A DNA stretch of 64,000 nt from Leucobacter rhizosphaerae. Lineage in GTDB: Bacteria; Actinomycetota; Actinomycetes; Actinomycetales; Microbacteriaceae. Under the pieces are notes generated by a model. The model searched no databases. It saw nothing but the letters and a program-made list of their open reading frames with translations, and was not told where the DNA came from. Location: positions 1,674,001-1,738,000 of the forward strand of contig NZ_CP095043.1 in NCBI RefSeq assembly GCF_022919175.1. Direction: 5' to 3'. A program made the translations under genes and the position numbers. Numbering within the stretch: position 1 is the first letter of the stretch; each line of letters starts with the position of its first letter. This document shows positions 48,996-57,313 of this stretch, piece after piece.

Positions 48996-50135
48996 GTGAC
49001 TTCACGCGCACTCCTGCGCTCTGCGGCCCTCGCCAGCCTCCTCGTGATCGGAGGCACGCTCACCGCGTGCGCCCCGTCCGGAGCCGACGCCACCGACGCC
49101 TCGGGCTCCGAGGTCGACGCCGCCACCGCCACGAGCGCCGAGGACTTCGGCGGCCTCGAGGGACTCATCGCCGCCGCACAGGCCGAGGGCGAGCTCAACG
49201 TCATCGCCCTGCCGGAGACCTGGGCGAACTACGGCGAGATCATCGCCGGCTTCGAGGACGAGTACGGCATCACCGTCAACTCTGCCTCCCCTGACGCATC
49301 GAGCGCCGAGGAGATCCAGGCCGCCGAGAACCTCGCCGGGCAGGACACGGCACCTGACGTGTTCGATCTCGGCACAGCCGTCGCGCTCGAGAACACCGAC
49401 ATGTTCGCCGCCTACAAGGTTGAGACCTGGGACGACATTCCCGACGAGAACAAGCACCCCGACGGCCTCTGGGTCAACAACTACTCGGGCATCATGTCGA
49501 TCGGCTACGACTCCGACACTCTGCCGGAGCCGACCTCCCTCGAGGACCTGGCCGGCGCGGAGTACCGCGGCGCCGTCGCGCTGAACGGCGATCCCACGCA
49601 GGCCGGTGCCGCGTTCGCCGCCGTCGGCTGGATCTCGGCGCTGAACGGCGGCGGGGTCGACGACTTCGGTCCCGGCATCGACTTCGTCGGCGATCTGCGC
49701 CAGGCGGGCAACCTGCTGACGCTCGATCCGACGCCCGCGACCATCGCCTCGGGAGAGACCCCCGCGGTCTTCGACTGGTCCTTCAACAACGTCGCCGCGG
49801 CGGCGGACAAGCCCAGCTGGAAGACCACGGTGCTCCCCGGTGCCGCCTACGTCTCCTTCTACAACGAGGCGATCAACACGGACGCTCCGCACCCGGCCGC
49901 AGCCCGCCTGTGGCAGGAGTGGATCTTCTCGGACGAGGCCCAGGCCCTCTTCCTCGAGGCCAACGCCGTTCCGGTTCGCGTCGACGCGCTGGCGGCCGCC
50001 GGAAGCGCCGACGAGACGCTCATCGAGGAGGCGACCTTCGGCACCGACAGCTCCGACTGGATCTCGCCGGACGAGGCCCAGACCGAGGCCGCGAACGCGG
50101 TGCTCACCGAGCGCTGGGCCGCCACGATCCAGTAG
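48996..50135 (+). CDS. ABC transporter extracellular solute-binding lipoprotein (spermidine/iron type)
   Basis: Lipoprotein of 379 aa. The signal peptide ends in the lipobox LTAC, and the mature protein is a class II binding protein of the PotD/AfuA kind (LNVIALPETWANYGEIIAGFEDEYGITV, AYVSFYNEAINTDAPHPAAARLWQEWIFSDEAQALF). The GTG start has GGAAGGAT at 6 nt. It is followed by two permeases and an ATPase, a full importer. The ligand could be a polyamine, ferric iron, thiamine or another small compound; no residue lets me decide. Confidence 0.87.
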   Translation: MTSRALLRSAALASLLVIGGTLTACAPSGADATDASGSEVDAATATSAEDFGGLEGLIAAAQAEGELNVIALPETWANYGEIIAGFEDEYGITVNSASPDASSAEEIQAAENLAGQDTAPDVFDLGTAVALENTDMFAAYKVETWDDIPDENKHPDGLWVNNYSGIMSIGYDSDTLPEPTSLEDLAGAEYRGAVALNGDPTQAGAAFAAVGWISALNGGGVDDFGPGIDFVGDLRQAGNLLTLDPTPATIASGETPAVFDWSFNNVAAAADKPSWKTTVLPGAAYVSFYNEAINTDAPHPAAARLWQEWIFSDEAQALFLEANAVPVRVDALAAAGSADETLIEEATFGTDSSDWISPDEAQTEAANAVLTERWAATIQ

Positions 50136-50143
50136 GCCCGAAT

Positions 50144-50172
50144 GGGGGTGCCGGGCCGCGCCCGGCACCCCC
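50144..50172 (+). terminator. Hairpin between binding protein and permease genes
   Basis: A 12-bp perfect stem (50144-50155 with 50161-50172), 5-nt loop, 8 bp after the stop. It probably gives excess binding-protein mRNA over permease mRNA. Confidence 0.75.
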
Positions 50173-50204
50173 ACTCTGTGCGTGCCACACGTGCTCTCCT
50201 CACC

Positions 50205-51074
50205 ATGACCTCCGCATCCCGCTCCCGGCTGACCCGCGCGCTCCCGGCGCTCGGCCTCGCCCCCTTCACCGCCTACGTCCTCCTCTTCCTCGCCGTCCCC
50301 ACCCTGCTGGCCATCGCGAGCGGCTTCGGCAGTGAGGACGGCTTCACCCTCGCGAATCTCGCGGTGCTCGCGAGCCCCGAATCCCTCGCCGCGTTCGGCG
50401 CGAGCATGTGGATCAGCGCCCTCACCGCCGTCGTGGGCGCGGTCATCGGTGCCGTGCTCTGCTGGGCGCTCGCCGCGCTCCCCGAGCGCAGTCTGCTCCG
50501 CCGCATCATCGACTCGGCGAGCTCCGTGCTCGCGCAGTTCGGCGGGGTCATGCTCGCCTTCGCGTTCATCGCGACCATCGGCATCCAGGGCATCATCACC
50601 GTCCTGCTCCGCGAGGAGTTCGGGGTGGACCTCTACGCCGACGGCGTCTGGCTCTACGAATTGCCCGGGCTGATCCTCCCCTACCTCTACTTCCAGGTGC
50701 CGCTCATGGTCATCACCTTCCTCCCCGCCGTGAGCGCCCTGCGCCCGCGCTGGGCCGAGGCCGTCGCCACCCTCGGCGGGTCGAGCTGGGCCTACTGGTC
50801 GCGCGTCGGCCTCCCGCTCCTCGCTCCGAGCTTCCTGGGGTCGCTGCTCCTGCTCTTCGCCAATGCGTTCTCCTCGTACGCGACGGCGGCCGCCCTCATC
50901 AGCCAGGGCTCTCAGATCGTGCCGCTGCAGATCCGCGCGGCCCTCATCGGTGAGACGGGCAGCAGTGTCGCCGGCTCCGCAGGGATCCTCGCGCTCGGCA
51001 TGATCGTCGTGATGACGATCGTCATGCTCGCGTACGGACGCCTCATGGCGCGAGCGGCGAGGTGGCAGCGATGA
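50205..51074 (+). CDS. ABC transporter permease (PotB/FbpB-like, first subunit)
   Basis: Permease of 289 aa with six predicted helices. The N-terminal helix (LGLAPFTAYVLLFLAVPTLLAIASGF) and the coupling loop WAEAVATLGGSSWAYWSRVGLPLLAPSFLGSLLL, an EAA-type motif, are clear. The ATG at 50205 is preferred because upstream residues are polar and derive from the hairpin. It ends in an ATGA overlap with the next permease gene. Confidence 0.87.
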   Translation: MTSASRSRLTRALPALGLAPFTAYVLLFLAVPTLLAIASGFGSEDGFTLANLAVLASPESLAAFGASMWISALTAVVGAVIGAVLCWALAALPERSLLRRIIDSASSVLAQFGGVMLAFAFIATIGIQGIITVLLREEFGVDLYADGVWLYELPGLILPYLYFQVPLMVITFLPAVSALRPRWAEAVATLGGSSWAYWSRVGLPLLAPSFLGSLLLLFANAFSSYATAAALISQGSQIVPLQIRAALIGETGSSVAGSAGILALGMIVVMTIVMLAYGRLMARAARWQR

Positions 51075-51907
51075 GCGCCCGGGTGCCGGGCCGACCGTCC
51101 CGCGGCGTCGCGATCCTCGTCATTGCGATCATCGGCGCGGTGTTCGTGATCCCACTCGTCGCGATGCTCGAGTTCACGCTCCGCCAGACCTCCGGCGGCT
51201 ACGGCCTGGGGCATTGGGTCGCGCTCTTCGACCCGGAGAACGCGCGGAGCAACCGGGTGCTCGTGCAGGGCATCGGCAACTCGCTGCTGCTCGCGCTCCT
51301 GACGCTCGCCCTCGTGCTGCTGCTGTTCTTCCCGACCGTTGTGCTCGTGCACCTGCGGTTCCCGAAGCTGGAGCGGGCGCTCGACCTCCTCACGGTGCTG
51401 CCGATCGCGATCCCGGCGATCGTGCTGGTCGTCGGCTTCGCGCCGATCTACCGCATCATCGGCTCCCTCGTGGGCTCCGGGATCTGGAGCCTGAGCCTCG
51501 CCTACGGCGTGCTCGTGCTGCCGTTCGCCTATCGCGCCATCACGGCCGATCTCCAGGGGATGGATGCTCGAGTTCGCGCCGAGGCCGCGCGCTCCCTCGG
51601 CGCCGGCTGGGGCACCGTGCTCCTCCGGGTCATCGCGCCCGGGGTGCGGACGGGCCTGCTCGCCGCGTCGCTGCTCACGATCGCCATCGTGCTCGGCGAG
51701 TTCACCGTCTCCTCACTGCTCAACCGGACGACCCTCCAGGTCGCCCTCCTCCAGATCTCGAAGTCTGACCCGTTCGTCGCGGTCGCGGTCTCGCTGCTCT
51801 CCCTGGTCGGGGCTTTCATCGTGCTCCTGATCGTGAGCAGCACGGGCGGCGCTCCCCGGCGCCGGCGGCGATCCCGCACCCGACCCCACGCACAGAAGGG
51901 GGCCTAG
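51071..51907 (+). CDS. ABC transporter permease (PotC-like, second subunit)
   Basis: Permease of 278 aa, partner of the preceding subunit, with six helices. The coupling loop is VRAEAARSLGAGWGTVLLRVIAPGVRTGLLAASLLTIAIVLGEF, typical of PotC/FbpB second permeases. The ATG at 51071 overlaps the upstream stop (ATGA) and has GAGG at 8 nt; a GTG 9 bp upstream is also possible. The C-terminus is basic (PRRRRRSRTRPHAQKGA) and longer than usual. Confidence 0.87.
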   Translation: MSARVPGRPSRGVAILVIAIIGAVFVIPLVAMLEFTLRQTSGGYGLGHWVALFDPENARSNRVLVQGIGNSLLLALLTLALVLLLFFPTVVLVHLRFPKLERALDLLTVLPIAIPAIVLVVGFAPIYRIIGSLVGSGIWSLSLAYGVLVLPFAYRAITADLQGMDARVRAEAARSLGAGWGTVLLRVIAPGVRTGLLAASLLTIAIVLGEFTVSSLLNRTTLQVALLQISKSDPFVAVAVSLLSLVGAFIVLLIVSSTGGAPRRRRRSRTRPHAQKGA

Positions 51908-53020
51908 ATGCCCGCCCACCCGTCGACCGCCCCCACCACCCGGCCCGCAGCCGCGACCGGCTCCGCCGTCCACCTCGAGGGCGTCACCAAGTCCTATGGC
52001 GCCACCACGGTCCTCCACGGCATCGATCTCTCGCTCGCCCCGGGCGAGCTGGTCTGCCTGCTCGGTCCGTCGGGCTGCGGCAAGACCACCGCGCTCCGCT
52101 GCATCGCCGGGCTCGAGCAGGTCACCGCCGGACGCGTGCGCATCGGCGACGCCGACGTCACCGAGGTGCCGGTGAGCCGACGCGACATCGGCATGGTGTT
52201 CCAGCAGTACTCCCTGTTCCCGCACCTCACCGTCGCTCGCAATGTCGAGTTCGGGCTCGCGATGCGACGGGTGTCCCGTGCCGAGCGCGCCCGGCGGATC
52301 GGAGAGCTGCTCGAGATCGTCGGGCTCGACCACCTCGCGGAGCGCTACCCGCACGAGCTCTCGGGCGGCCAGCAGCAGCGCGTCGCCCTCGCTCGTGCGC
52401 TGGTCACCCGCCCGCGCGCGCTGCTGCTCGACGAGCCGCTCTCGGCGCTCGACGCCAAGGTGCGGGTGCGGCTGCGCGAGCAGATCCGCGCGATTCAGAC
52501 GGAGCTCGGGATCACCACGATCTTCGTGACCCACGACCAGGAGGAGGCCCTCGCGGTCTCCGATCGCGTGGCGGTGATGGAGGCCGGCAGGATCGCGCAG
52601 CTCGGCACCCCCGAGGACCTCTACCGGCGGCCGGCGTCCCCGTTCGTCGCCGACTTCGTCGGCCTCTCCAACCGGGTCGACGGCGAGCTGCGGGGCGACC
52701 GGGTGATCCTGCGCGGGCTCCCGATCCCCGTGATCCCCGCGTCGGTGCCCACGAGCACGGGCGTCGCGGGAGCCCGGGTCACGGCGTACGTGCGGCCGGA
52801 GCACACGCTGCTCCGGGGCGGATCGGGCGAGGCCGCGAGCGACCTCACCGGCACGGTGCTGTCCAGCGGATTCCTGGGTTCGATCCGGCGCACGGTCGTG
52901 CAGTTCTCCGACGGATCCACCGTGGCGTCGCAGCACGGCGCCGGTGAGGCGTACCGTGCCGGCGACCGGGTGACGGTGGCGTTCGCGGCCGAGGCCGTGA
53001 CGGTCGAGCCGCGGGTGTAG
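51908..53020 (+). CDS. ABC transporter ATP-binding protein (PotA/FbpC-like)
   Basis: ATPase of 370 aa. Walker A is GPSGCGKTT, the signature HELSGGQQQRVALARAL, Walker B LLLDEPLSALD and the switch His in FVTHDQEEALAVSDR. A C-terminal TOBE-type regulatory domain lies from about residue 270. The ATG directly follows the permease TAG stop. It energises the importer encoded by the three genes before it. No further gene of the operon follows; the convergent tadA gene ends 43 bp away. Confidence 0.93.
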   Translation: MPAHPSTAPTTRPAAATGSAVHLEGVTKSYGATTVLHGIDLSLAPGELVCLLGPSGCGKTTALRCIAGLEQVTAGRVRIGDADVTEVPVSRRDIGMVFQQYSLFPHLTVARNVEFGLAMRRVSRAERARRIGELLEIVGLDHLAERYPHELSGGQQQRVALARALVTRPRALLLDEPLSALDAKVRVRLREQIRAIQTELGITTIFVTHDQEEALAVSDRVAVMEAGRIAQLGTPEDLYRRPASPFVADFVGLSNRVDGELRGDRVILRGLPIPVIPASVPTSTGVAGARVTAYVRPEHTLLRGGSGEAASDLTGTVLSSGFLGSIRRTVVQFSDGSTVASQHGAGEAYRAGDRVTVAFAAEAVTVEPRV

Positions 53021-53063
53021 CGGGCGGGAGGGCGCTGGGGGGTGCCAGGAGGTGCCGTTGCCC

Positions 53064-53537
53064 TCAGCGGCGCTCGGCGAAGAACGCCTCGAGCAGCGCC
53101 GCGCACTCCTCGGCCCGCACCCCGGCGACCACCTCGGTCACCGGGTGCGGGAGCCGGCCGTCGCGCAGCAGGTCGTAGACGCTGCCCGCCGCCCCGGCCT
53201 TTTCGTCCCACGCGCCGAACACCACTCGCGGCACCCGCGCCGCGAGAATCGCTCCGGCGCACATGACGCAGGGCTCGAGGGTCACGACCAGGGTGCACCC
53301 CGACAGGATCCGATCGCCGAGCGCTCGCGCCGCGGCACGCAGCGCGAGGATCTCGGCGTGCGCCGTGGGATCCGGCACCGCCTCGCGCGTGTTGTGCCCG
53401 ACCCCCAGCACCTCCCCGCTGGGCCCGAGCAGCACGGCGCCGACCGGGATCTCGCCGGACGCAGCGGCTCGCCGGGCCTCATCGAGCGCCCGCTCCATCG
53501 CGCTGCGCTCGAAGCCGGATGGAGGGATGGTCGTCAC
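53064..53537 (-). CDS. tadA: tRNA adenosine deaminase
   Basis: Zinc-dependent deaminase of 157 aa converting A34 to inosine in tRNA(Arg). The zinc/catalytic motif HAEI is in DPTAHAEILALRAAARALG, and PCVMC in VVTLEPCVMCAGAILAARVPRVVFGA. Length and motifs are those of TadA rather than of guanine or cytosine deaminases. The GTG start lies 6 nt after TATCCT on the minus strand; leaderless. It shares a 17-bp intergenic region with upp. Confidence 0.88.
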   Translation of the reverse strand: MTTIPPSGFERSAMERALDEARRAAASGEIPVGAVLLGPSGEVLGVGHNTREAVPDPTAHAEILALRAAARALGDRILSGCTLVVTLEPCVMCAGAILAARVPRVVFGAWDEKAGAAGSVYDLLRDGRLPHPVTEVVAGVRAEECAALLEAFFAERR

Positions 53538-53554
53538 GAGAATAGGATAGGCGC
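53538..53554. promoter_or_regulatory. 17-bp bidirectional leaderless promoter of tadA and upp
   Basis: The octamer ATAGGATA (53542-53549) contains TAGGAT for upp (53543-53548) and, on the other strand, TATCCT for tadA (53549-53544). Each -10 is followed by exactly 6 nt and then the start codon (ATG at 53555; GTG at 53537). Any -35 contacts must lie inside the opposite gene. Confidence 0.7.
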
Positions 53555-54190
53555 ATGCGAGTCTTCGTTGCGGATCACCCCCTCATCACCCACAAGCTCA
53601 CCGTGCTGCGCGACGCCAAAACTCCGCAACCCACGTTCCGGCTCCTCATCGAGGAGCTCATGACGCTCCTGGCCTACGAGGCGACGCGCGAGGTTCGTGT
53701 CGAGCCGCACGAGATCCAGACCCCGGTAGCCCCCACGACCGGCGTTCGGCTGAGCCAGCCGCTCCCGCTCATCGTCCCGATTCTGCGCGCGGGGCTCGGC
53801 ATGCTCGAGGGCATGGTGAAGCTCGTACCGACCGCCGAGGTGGGCTTCCTCGGCATGGTGCGCGATGAAGAGACGCTCCAGCCGACCACGTACGCCGAGC
53901 GCCTCCCCGACGACCTGTCGGGCCGCCAGTGCTTCGTACTCGACCCGATGCTCGCGACCGGAGGATCCCTCGCGGCGGCGATCAAGTTCCTCTTCGATCG
54001 CGGCGCCGACGACGTGACCGCGATCTGCGTGCTCGGTACCCCCGAGGGGGTCGAGGTGCTGCGCGAAGCCGCCGGCGACCGCAAGGTGACGCTGGTGCTC
54101 GGGGCGCTCGACGAGGGCCTGAACGAGCACGCCTACATCGTGCCCGGGCTCGGCGACGCGGGCGATCGCCTCTACGGCACGGCCGACTAG
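53555..54190 (+). CDS. upp: Uracil phosphoribosyltransferase
   Basis: Pyrimidine salvage enzyme of 211 aa making UMP from uracil and [24 protein letters not shown] at the N-terminus, [18 protein letters not shown], and the PRPP loop [18 protein letters not shown] are diagnostic, as is [12 protein letters not shown] at the C-terminus. Leaderless start as described for the shared promoter. Monocistronic, divergent from tadA. Confidence 0.95.
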   Translation: MRVFVADHPLITHKLTVLRDAKTPQPTFRLLIEELMTLLAYEATREVRVEPHEIQTPVAPTTGVRLSQPLPLIVPILRAGLGMLEGMVKLVPTAEVGFLGMVRDEETLQPTTYAERLPDDLSGRQCFVLDPMLATGGSLAAAIKFLFDRGADDVTAICVLGTPEGVEVLREAAGDRKVTLVLGALDEGLNEHAYIVPGLGDAGDRLYGTAD

Positions 54191-54447
54191 CCCCGAGCGG
54201 CCCTGCCCACTCGCGGCCACGGGCGCGGCCGCCATGCCCACTCGCGGCCGCTCAACCGCGCCGAGACCCCGCGTTCTCGCCGAGCGCCTCTGATCTGCGC
54301 GCTCACTTCGGAGGCGTTCGGCGAGACGGGAGGCGTTCGGCGAAGCGGAAGGCCTCCCGTCTCGCAACAGGCGCTTGACACCCGAGGCAATGGTTTGCTT
54401 AACTATGCCTTATGCATGAATCCACTCGCCCCCTGTCCGCCTTCGAG
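54191..54447. other. Gene-free region after upp with repeats and a strong promoter
   Basis: It starts with a direct repeat of GCCCACTCGCGGCC (two copies) rich in GGCC palindromes, then repeated GGAGGCGTTCGGCGA motifs (about 54309-54344). It ends with a sigma70-like promoter. No protein frame is supported. Confidence 0.5.
54375..54404 (+). promoter_or_regulatory. Sigma70-type promoter of the winged-helix regulator
   Basis: TTGACA (54375-54380, perfect -35) and TTAACT (54399-54404) are separated by 18 bp. Transcription would start near 54411, leaving a leader of about 285 nt before the ATG at 54697. Confidence 0.65.
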
Positions 54448-54516
54448 GTGAACATTGGGAATACCGGCATGATGATGGCCGGTCAGAGTGGCATGCGCTG
54501 TCGAATGTGCAAGTAA
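54448..54516 (+). CDS. Small ORF in the regulator leader, Met- and Cys-containing
   Basis: The frame from GTG 54448 gives 22 aa; from ATG 54469, 15 aa starting MMMAGQSGMRC and ending CRMCK. The second start has GGGAA upstream at about 8 nt. The peptide is unusually rich in Met and ends with a CxxC. It lies between the promoter and the regulator gene, so it may be a leader peptide whose translation affects the downstream gene. No homology is claimed. Confidence 0.4.
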   Translation: MNIGNTGMMMAGQSGMRCRMCK

Positions 54517-54696
54517 CGGGAACGTTCGCCCGCGCACGGCCTCGATTCCGAGACCTGCGTCTCGTGTGAGCTTCGCTCCACGATTCCCCTCGACCCGCGA
54601 TTCACGCCGGTCTGCGTTACCTCGAGCGGCATCGCCGCATCCCCGCCCAGGGCTCCGCGTCCCTCGGGCGGACACAGCACAAGGACAGTCATCATC

Positions 54697-55431
54697 ATGA
54701 GCACCATCACCACCTCCGCCACCGCAGCTCCCACCGCCACCACCACCCGCGCCGCACTCCGCGCCGCGCGCCCGGATCTCACCGCCGACCTCGGCCCGTC
54801 CGCTCCCCCGGAGCGCCACGTCCCCGAGGGCACCGAGGTGCGCGGGTTCGCGCTCTACGTCGGTCTCGCCGACGACAAGATCGAGGACGGCGATCCGAAG
54901 CTGGGCGCCATCGTCACCCAGATCAAGCAGCTCGTCGCGCAGCTCGCACCCGCCGCCGACACCTACGCGGCGGTCGCCCTCGCGCCCGTCGGCACCGGAG
55001 GACGCGACGTCGACGTCGTGCGCCTCGCGCTCGGCGACCCGGCCGCGATCGCCCGCCAGAAGCAGGACACCGCCGAGGCGCAGGATCGCGCTCCGAGCGG
55101 CGTGATCCTCGACCTCTCGCGCAAGCGCGTACTGCTCGACAACGTCGCCGCCGCCCTCACCTTCCGCGAGTTCGAGCTGCTGCAGTACCTCGTGCTGCGC
55201 GAGGGACGCACGATCAGCCGCGACGAGCTCATCACGGCGCTCTGGTCCGATGCGCAGGACGAAGAGGTGCCGAACGAGCGCACCATCGACGTGCACGTGC
55301 GACGCCTCCGCGTGAAGCTGGCGCAGTACCAGGACATCGTGCGCACGGTGCGCGGCACAGGCTACCGCTTCGACCGGCACGCCGACGTCTCGATCCTGCA
55401 CACCTCCGCGCCGAGCCCGGACGTCTTCTAG
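54697..55431 (+). CDS. Orphan OmpR-type winged-helix regulator without receiver domain
   Basis: Protein of 244 aa. The C-terminal 100 residues (about 127-228) form an OmpR/PhoB DNA-binding domain: VILDLSRKRVLLDNVAAALTFREFELLQYLVLREGRTISRDELITALW, then PNERTIDVHVRRLRVKLAQYQDIVRTVRGTGYRF. The N-terminal half lacks the phospho-acceptor pattern of a receiver and resembles nothing I can name (FALYVGLADDKIEDGDPKLGAIVTQIKQLVAQLAP). No sensor kinase is adjacent. Its unusual leader suggests control at the RNA level. The target genes are unknown. Confidence 0.8.
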   Translation: MSTITTSATAAPTATTTRAALRAARPDLTADLGPSAPPERHVPEGTEVRGFALYVGLADDKIEDGDPKLGAIVTQIKQLVAQLAPAADTYAAVALAPVGTGGRDVDVVRLALGDPAAIARQKQDTAEAQDRAPSGVILDLSRKRVLLDNVAAALTFREFELLQYLVLREGRTISRDELITALWSDAQDEEVPNERTIDVHVRRLRVKLAQYQDIVRTVRGTGYRFDRHADVSILHTSAPSPDVF

Positions 55432-55520
55432 GGAATCGCCACACGGCGTCACGCTCTTTCACGTCACCCGCGGGTGGGGTAACGTCGTAGTCACGCCGCA
55501 ATTTCCTGAAGGAGACTGAC

Positions 55521-56177
55521 ATGACTACGTTACCCCCCGAGGGTGCTGACGGCCAGGAGACTGGCGGCCAGCCCACGAGCAATGCGCCGGGCGAAGTGCC
55601 CGCAGCGCCGGTGACGCCCCCGGCTCCGCCCGCCGCGCCCACGACACCGCCGACGGCTCCTCCCGCGGCTCCGGTTCCGCCCGCTGCGCCGCAGTACCAG
55701 GCACCGCAGGCACCCCAAGCCCCGCAGCAGCCCGGCTACCAGGCTCCGCCGCAGGGCGCCCCGCACTACCAGCAGCCCCCGCAGGGCGGCTACCAGGCTC
55801 CCCCGCCCGGTGCCAGCTACGCGCAGCAGCCGGTCGCCGATCCGGTGAGCAACATCACGCTGAACTACTGGCTGTCGGTGTTCTTCAACTGGATCCCCGC
55901 CCTGATCTTCTTCCTCATCGAGAAGGACAAGGGCAACCCGCAGGCGTACGCATACCACCGCGACAACCTGAACTTCTCGCTTCTGCGCGTCGGTGTGGTC
56001 ATCGCGACCTACATCATCGCGCTGATCCCGTACATCGGCTGGCTCGTCGCCGTCGTGCTCTGGATCGGCTCGATCGTGCTGTTCGTGTTCCACATCATCG
56101 CAGCGGTGAAGGCTCCCGACGCCTACCGCCGCGGCGAGAAGGCGCCGTTCATCTTCAACATCCCGCTGATCAAGTAA
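55521..56177 (+). CDS. DUF4870 membrane protein with Pro/Gln-rich N-terminus
   Basis: Protein of 218 aa. Residues 1-105 are low-complexity Pro/Ala/Gln/Tyr-rich (PQAPQQPGYQAPPQGAPHYQQPPQGGYQ) and cytoplasmic. Residues 110-218 form the DUF4870 domain with three hydrophobic segments (WLSVFFNWIPALIFFLI, VGVVIATYIIALIPYIGWLVAVVLWIGSIVLFVFHIIAAV), ending in the typical KAPDAYRRGEKAPFIFNIPLIK. GAAGGAG precedes the ATG at 7 nt. Function unknown; such proteins are abundant in actinobacteria. Confidence 0.85.
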   Translation: MTTLPPEGADGQETGGQPTSNAPGEVPAAPVTPPAPPAAPTTPPTAPPAAPVPPAAPQYQAPQAPQAPQQPGYQAPPQGAPHYQQPPQGGYQAPPPGASYAQQPVADPVSNITLNYWLSVFFNWIPALIFFLIEKDKGNPQAYAYHRDNLNFSLLRVGVVIATYIIALIPYIGWLVAVVLWIGSIVLFVFHIIAAVKAPDAYRRGEKAPFIFNIPLIK

Positions 56178-56188
56178 CGCGGATGAAC

Positions 56189-56224
56189 GCAGGAAGGCCC
56201 GGGCTTTGGCCCGGGCCTTCCTGC
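56189..56224. terminator. Bidirectional terminator between DUF4870 and PGPGW genes
   Basis: Perfect 16-bp stem (56189-56204 with 56209-56224) and TTTG loop, centred between the convergent stops. Confidence 0.85.
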
Positions 56225-56238
56225 GTGTGCGGGGTGTC

Positions 56239-56604
56239 TCAGCCCGCCTGCGGATCCGCGAGGCGCGTCTTGCGCTCCCGCCGCGCGGCCCGCCAGGCGT
56301 TCCAGCGCTCCCAGAATCTCGCGAGCATCGCGCGCAGCCAGCCGAGCAGCCGACGCGCCCAGTGGTACTCGCTCCCGAGCAGCGTGAGCCCGACGAACAC
56401 GATCAGCCAGCCGGGGCCCGGCAGCGGCACGAGAATCAACCCGACGACCACGATCAGCGCACCGAGCACCGTGACGACGACCTTGTAGGCGGTGTTCAAC
56501 CAGGGGCGCCGACGGATCGCGCCGCGCCATCGCGCCATGAACCGCCCCACCGGGCGGCCCAGGCGTCGCGCGCGTGCGGCGTCGTCTGCGTACGGATCCC
56601 CCAT
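56239..56604 (-). CDS. PGPGW-motif membrane protein (TIGR02611 type)
   Basis: Protein of 121 aa with two adjacent hydrophobic segments around NTAYKVVVTVLGALIVVVGLILVPLPGPGWLIVFVGLTLLGSEY, containing the PGPGW signature. The termini are basic (RARRLGRPVGRFMARWRGAIRRR and RRERKTRL). This is the actinobacterial TIGR02611 family; no function is established. TACGCT lies 8 nt before the ATG at 56604, so the leader is very short. It follows mtnD, 44 bp away and co-directional. Confidence 0.82.
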   Translation of the reverse strand: MGDPYADDAARARRLGRPVGRFMARWRGAIRRRPWLNTAYKVVVTVLGALIVVVGLILVPLPGPGWLIVFVGLTLLGSEYHWARRLLGWLRAMLARFWERWNAWRAARRERKTRLADPQAG

Positions 56605-56647
56605 ACGCCCCGAGCGTAGAGCGTCGAACTGGAAGATCGCCCGACGG

Positions 56648-57235
56648 CTACGCGGCCGCGAGCTCCTTGCGGCGCGCGTGGAGCTGATCGAAGGTCGCGA
56701 AGGTCTCCGCGATCGGGCTGCCCGTGAAGTGCCCGATCCAGCCGTCGTCGTCGTGGAAGAAGCGGATCGAGGTGAACTCGGGGGCGGTGCCCATGTCGAA
56801 CCAGTGCGTCGTGTTCGCCGGCACGGAGACGAGGTCCCCGGGCTCGCAATAGAGCGCGTGCACCTTGCCGTTGACGTGGAGGTAGAAGACACCGGCGCCC
56901 TTGGCGAAGAAGCGATCCTCGTCGTCATCGTGGCGGTGCTCGGAGAGGAACTTCTCGCGCGACGGGGTCTTCACCTCGTCGTAGTTCTCCTGGGCCGGGC
57001 TGAGCCCGACGATGTCGACGAGGGTGTACCCCTCGCTCACCTTCACCTGGTCGACCTCGTCGGCGTACAGCGCAAGGATCTCGTCCAGGCTCGCGTCGTC
57101 CGCGAACTCCTTGACCTCCCAGCGCGAGAAGCGCGCCCCGAGGCCGTTCAGCACCTCTCGGATCTCCTGCTCCTCCGTCGTCTCGATGACGGGGGTCGCG
57201 GGATCGGTCTCGTTCCAAACGGTGAGCAGTGTCAT
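56648..57235 (-). CDS. mtnD: Acireductone dioxygenase
   Basis: Methionine-salvage dioxygenase of 195 aa converting acireductone to 2-keto-4-methylthiobutyrate and formate (Fe form), or to carbon monoxide products (Ni form). The cupin metal motif is EHRHDDDEDRFFAKG with the His-x-His and Glu ligands, and the later His is in VPANTTHWFDMG. KFLSEHRH and FYLHVNGKVHALYCEPGDL match the family. AGAGGA precedes the ATG at 7 nt. It is the last of mtnC-mtnB-mtnD. Confidence 0.92.
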   Translation of the reverse strand: MTLLTVWNETDPATPVIETTEEQEIREVLNGLGARFSRWEVKEFADDASLDEILALYADEVDQVKVSEGYTLVDIVGLSPAQENYDEVKTPSREKFLSEHRHDDDEDRFFAKGAGVFYLHVNGKVHALYCEPGDLVSVPANTTHWFDMGTAPEFTSIRFFHDDDGWIGHFTGSPIAETFATFDQLHARRKELAAA

Positions 57236-57313
57236 GGCAGGTCCTCTGGGTCGTCCGGGTGGGTCAGGTTGCAGAATTCAATTGTGCACGCGCGGCCGAC
57301 GCCGCGCACGCCG

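Noticed and set aside
48840..48996. TPP riboswitch before the ABC importer
   Set aside because: The CTGAGA and ACC(T)G core boxes of the TPP aptamer are absent.
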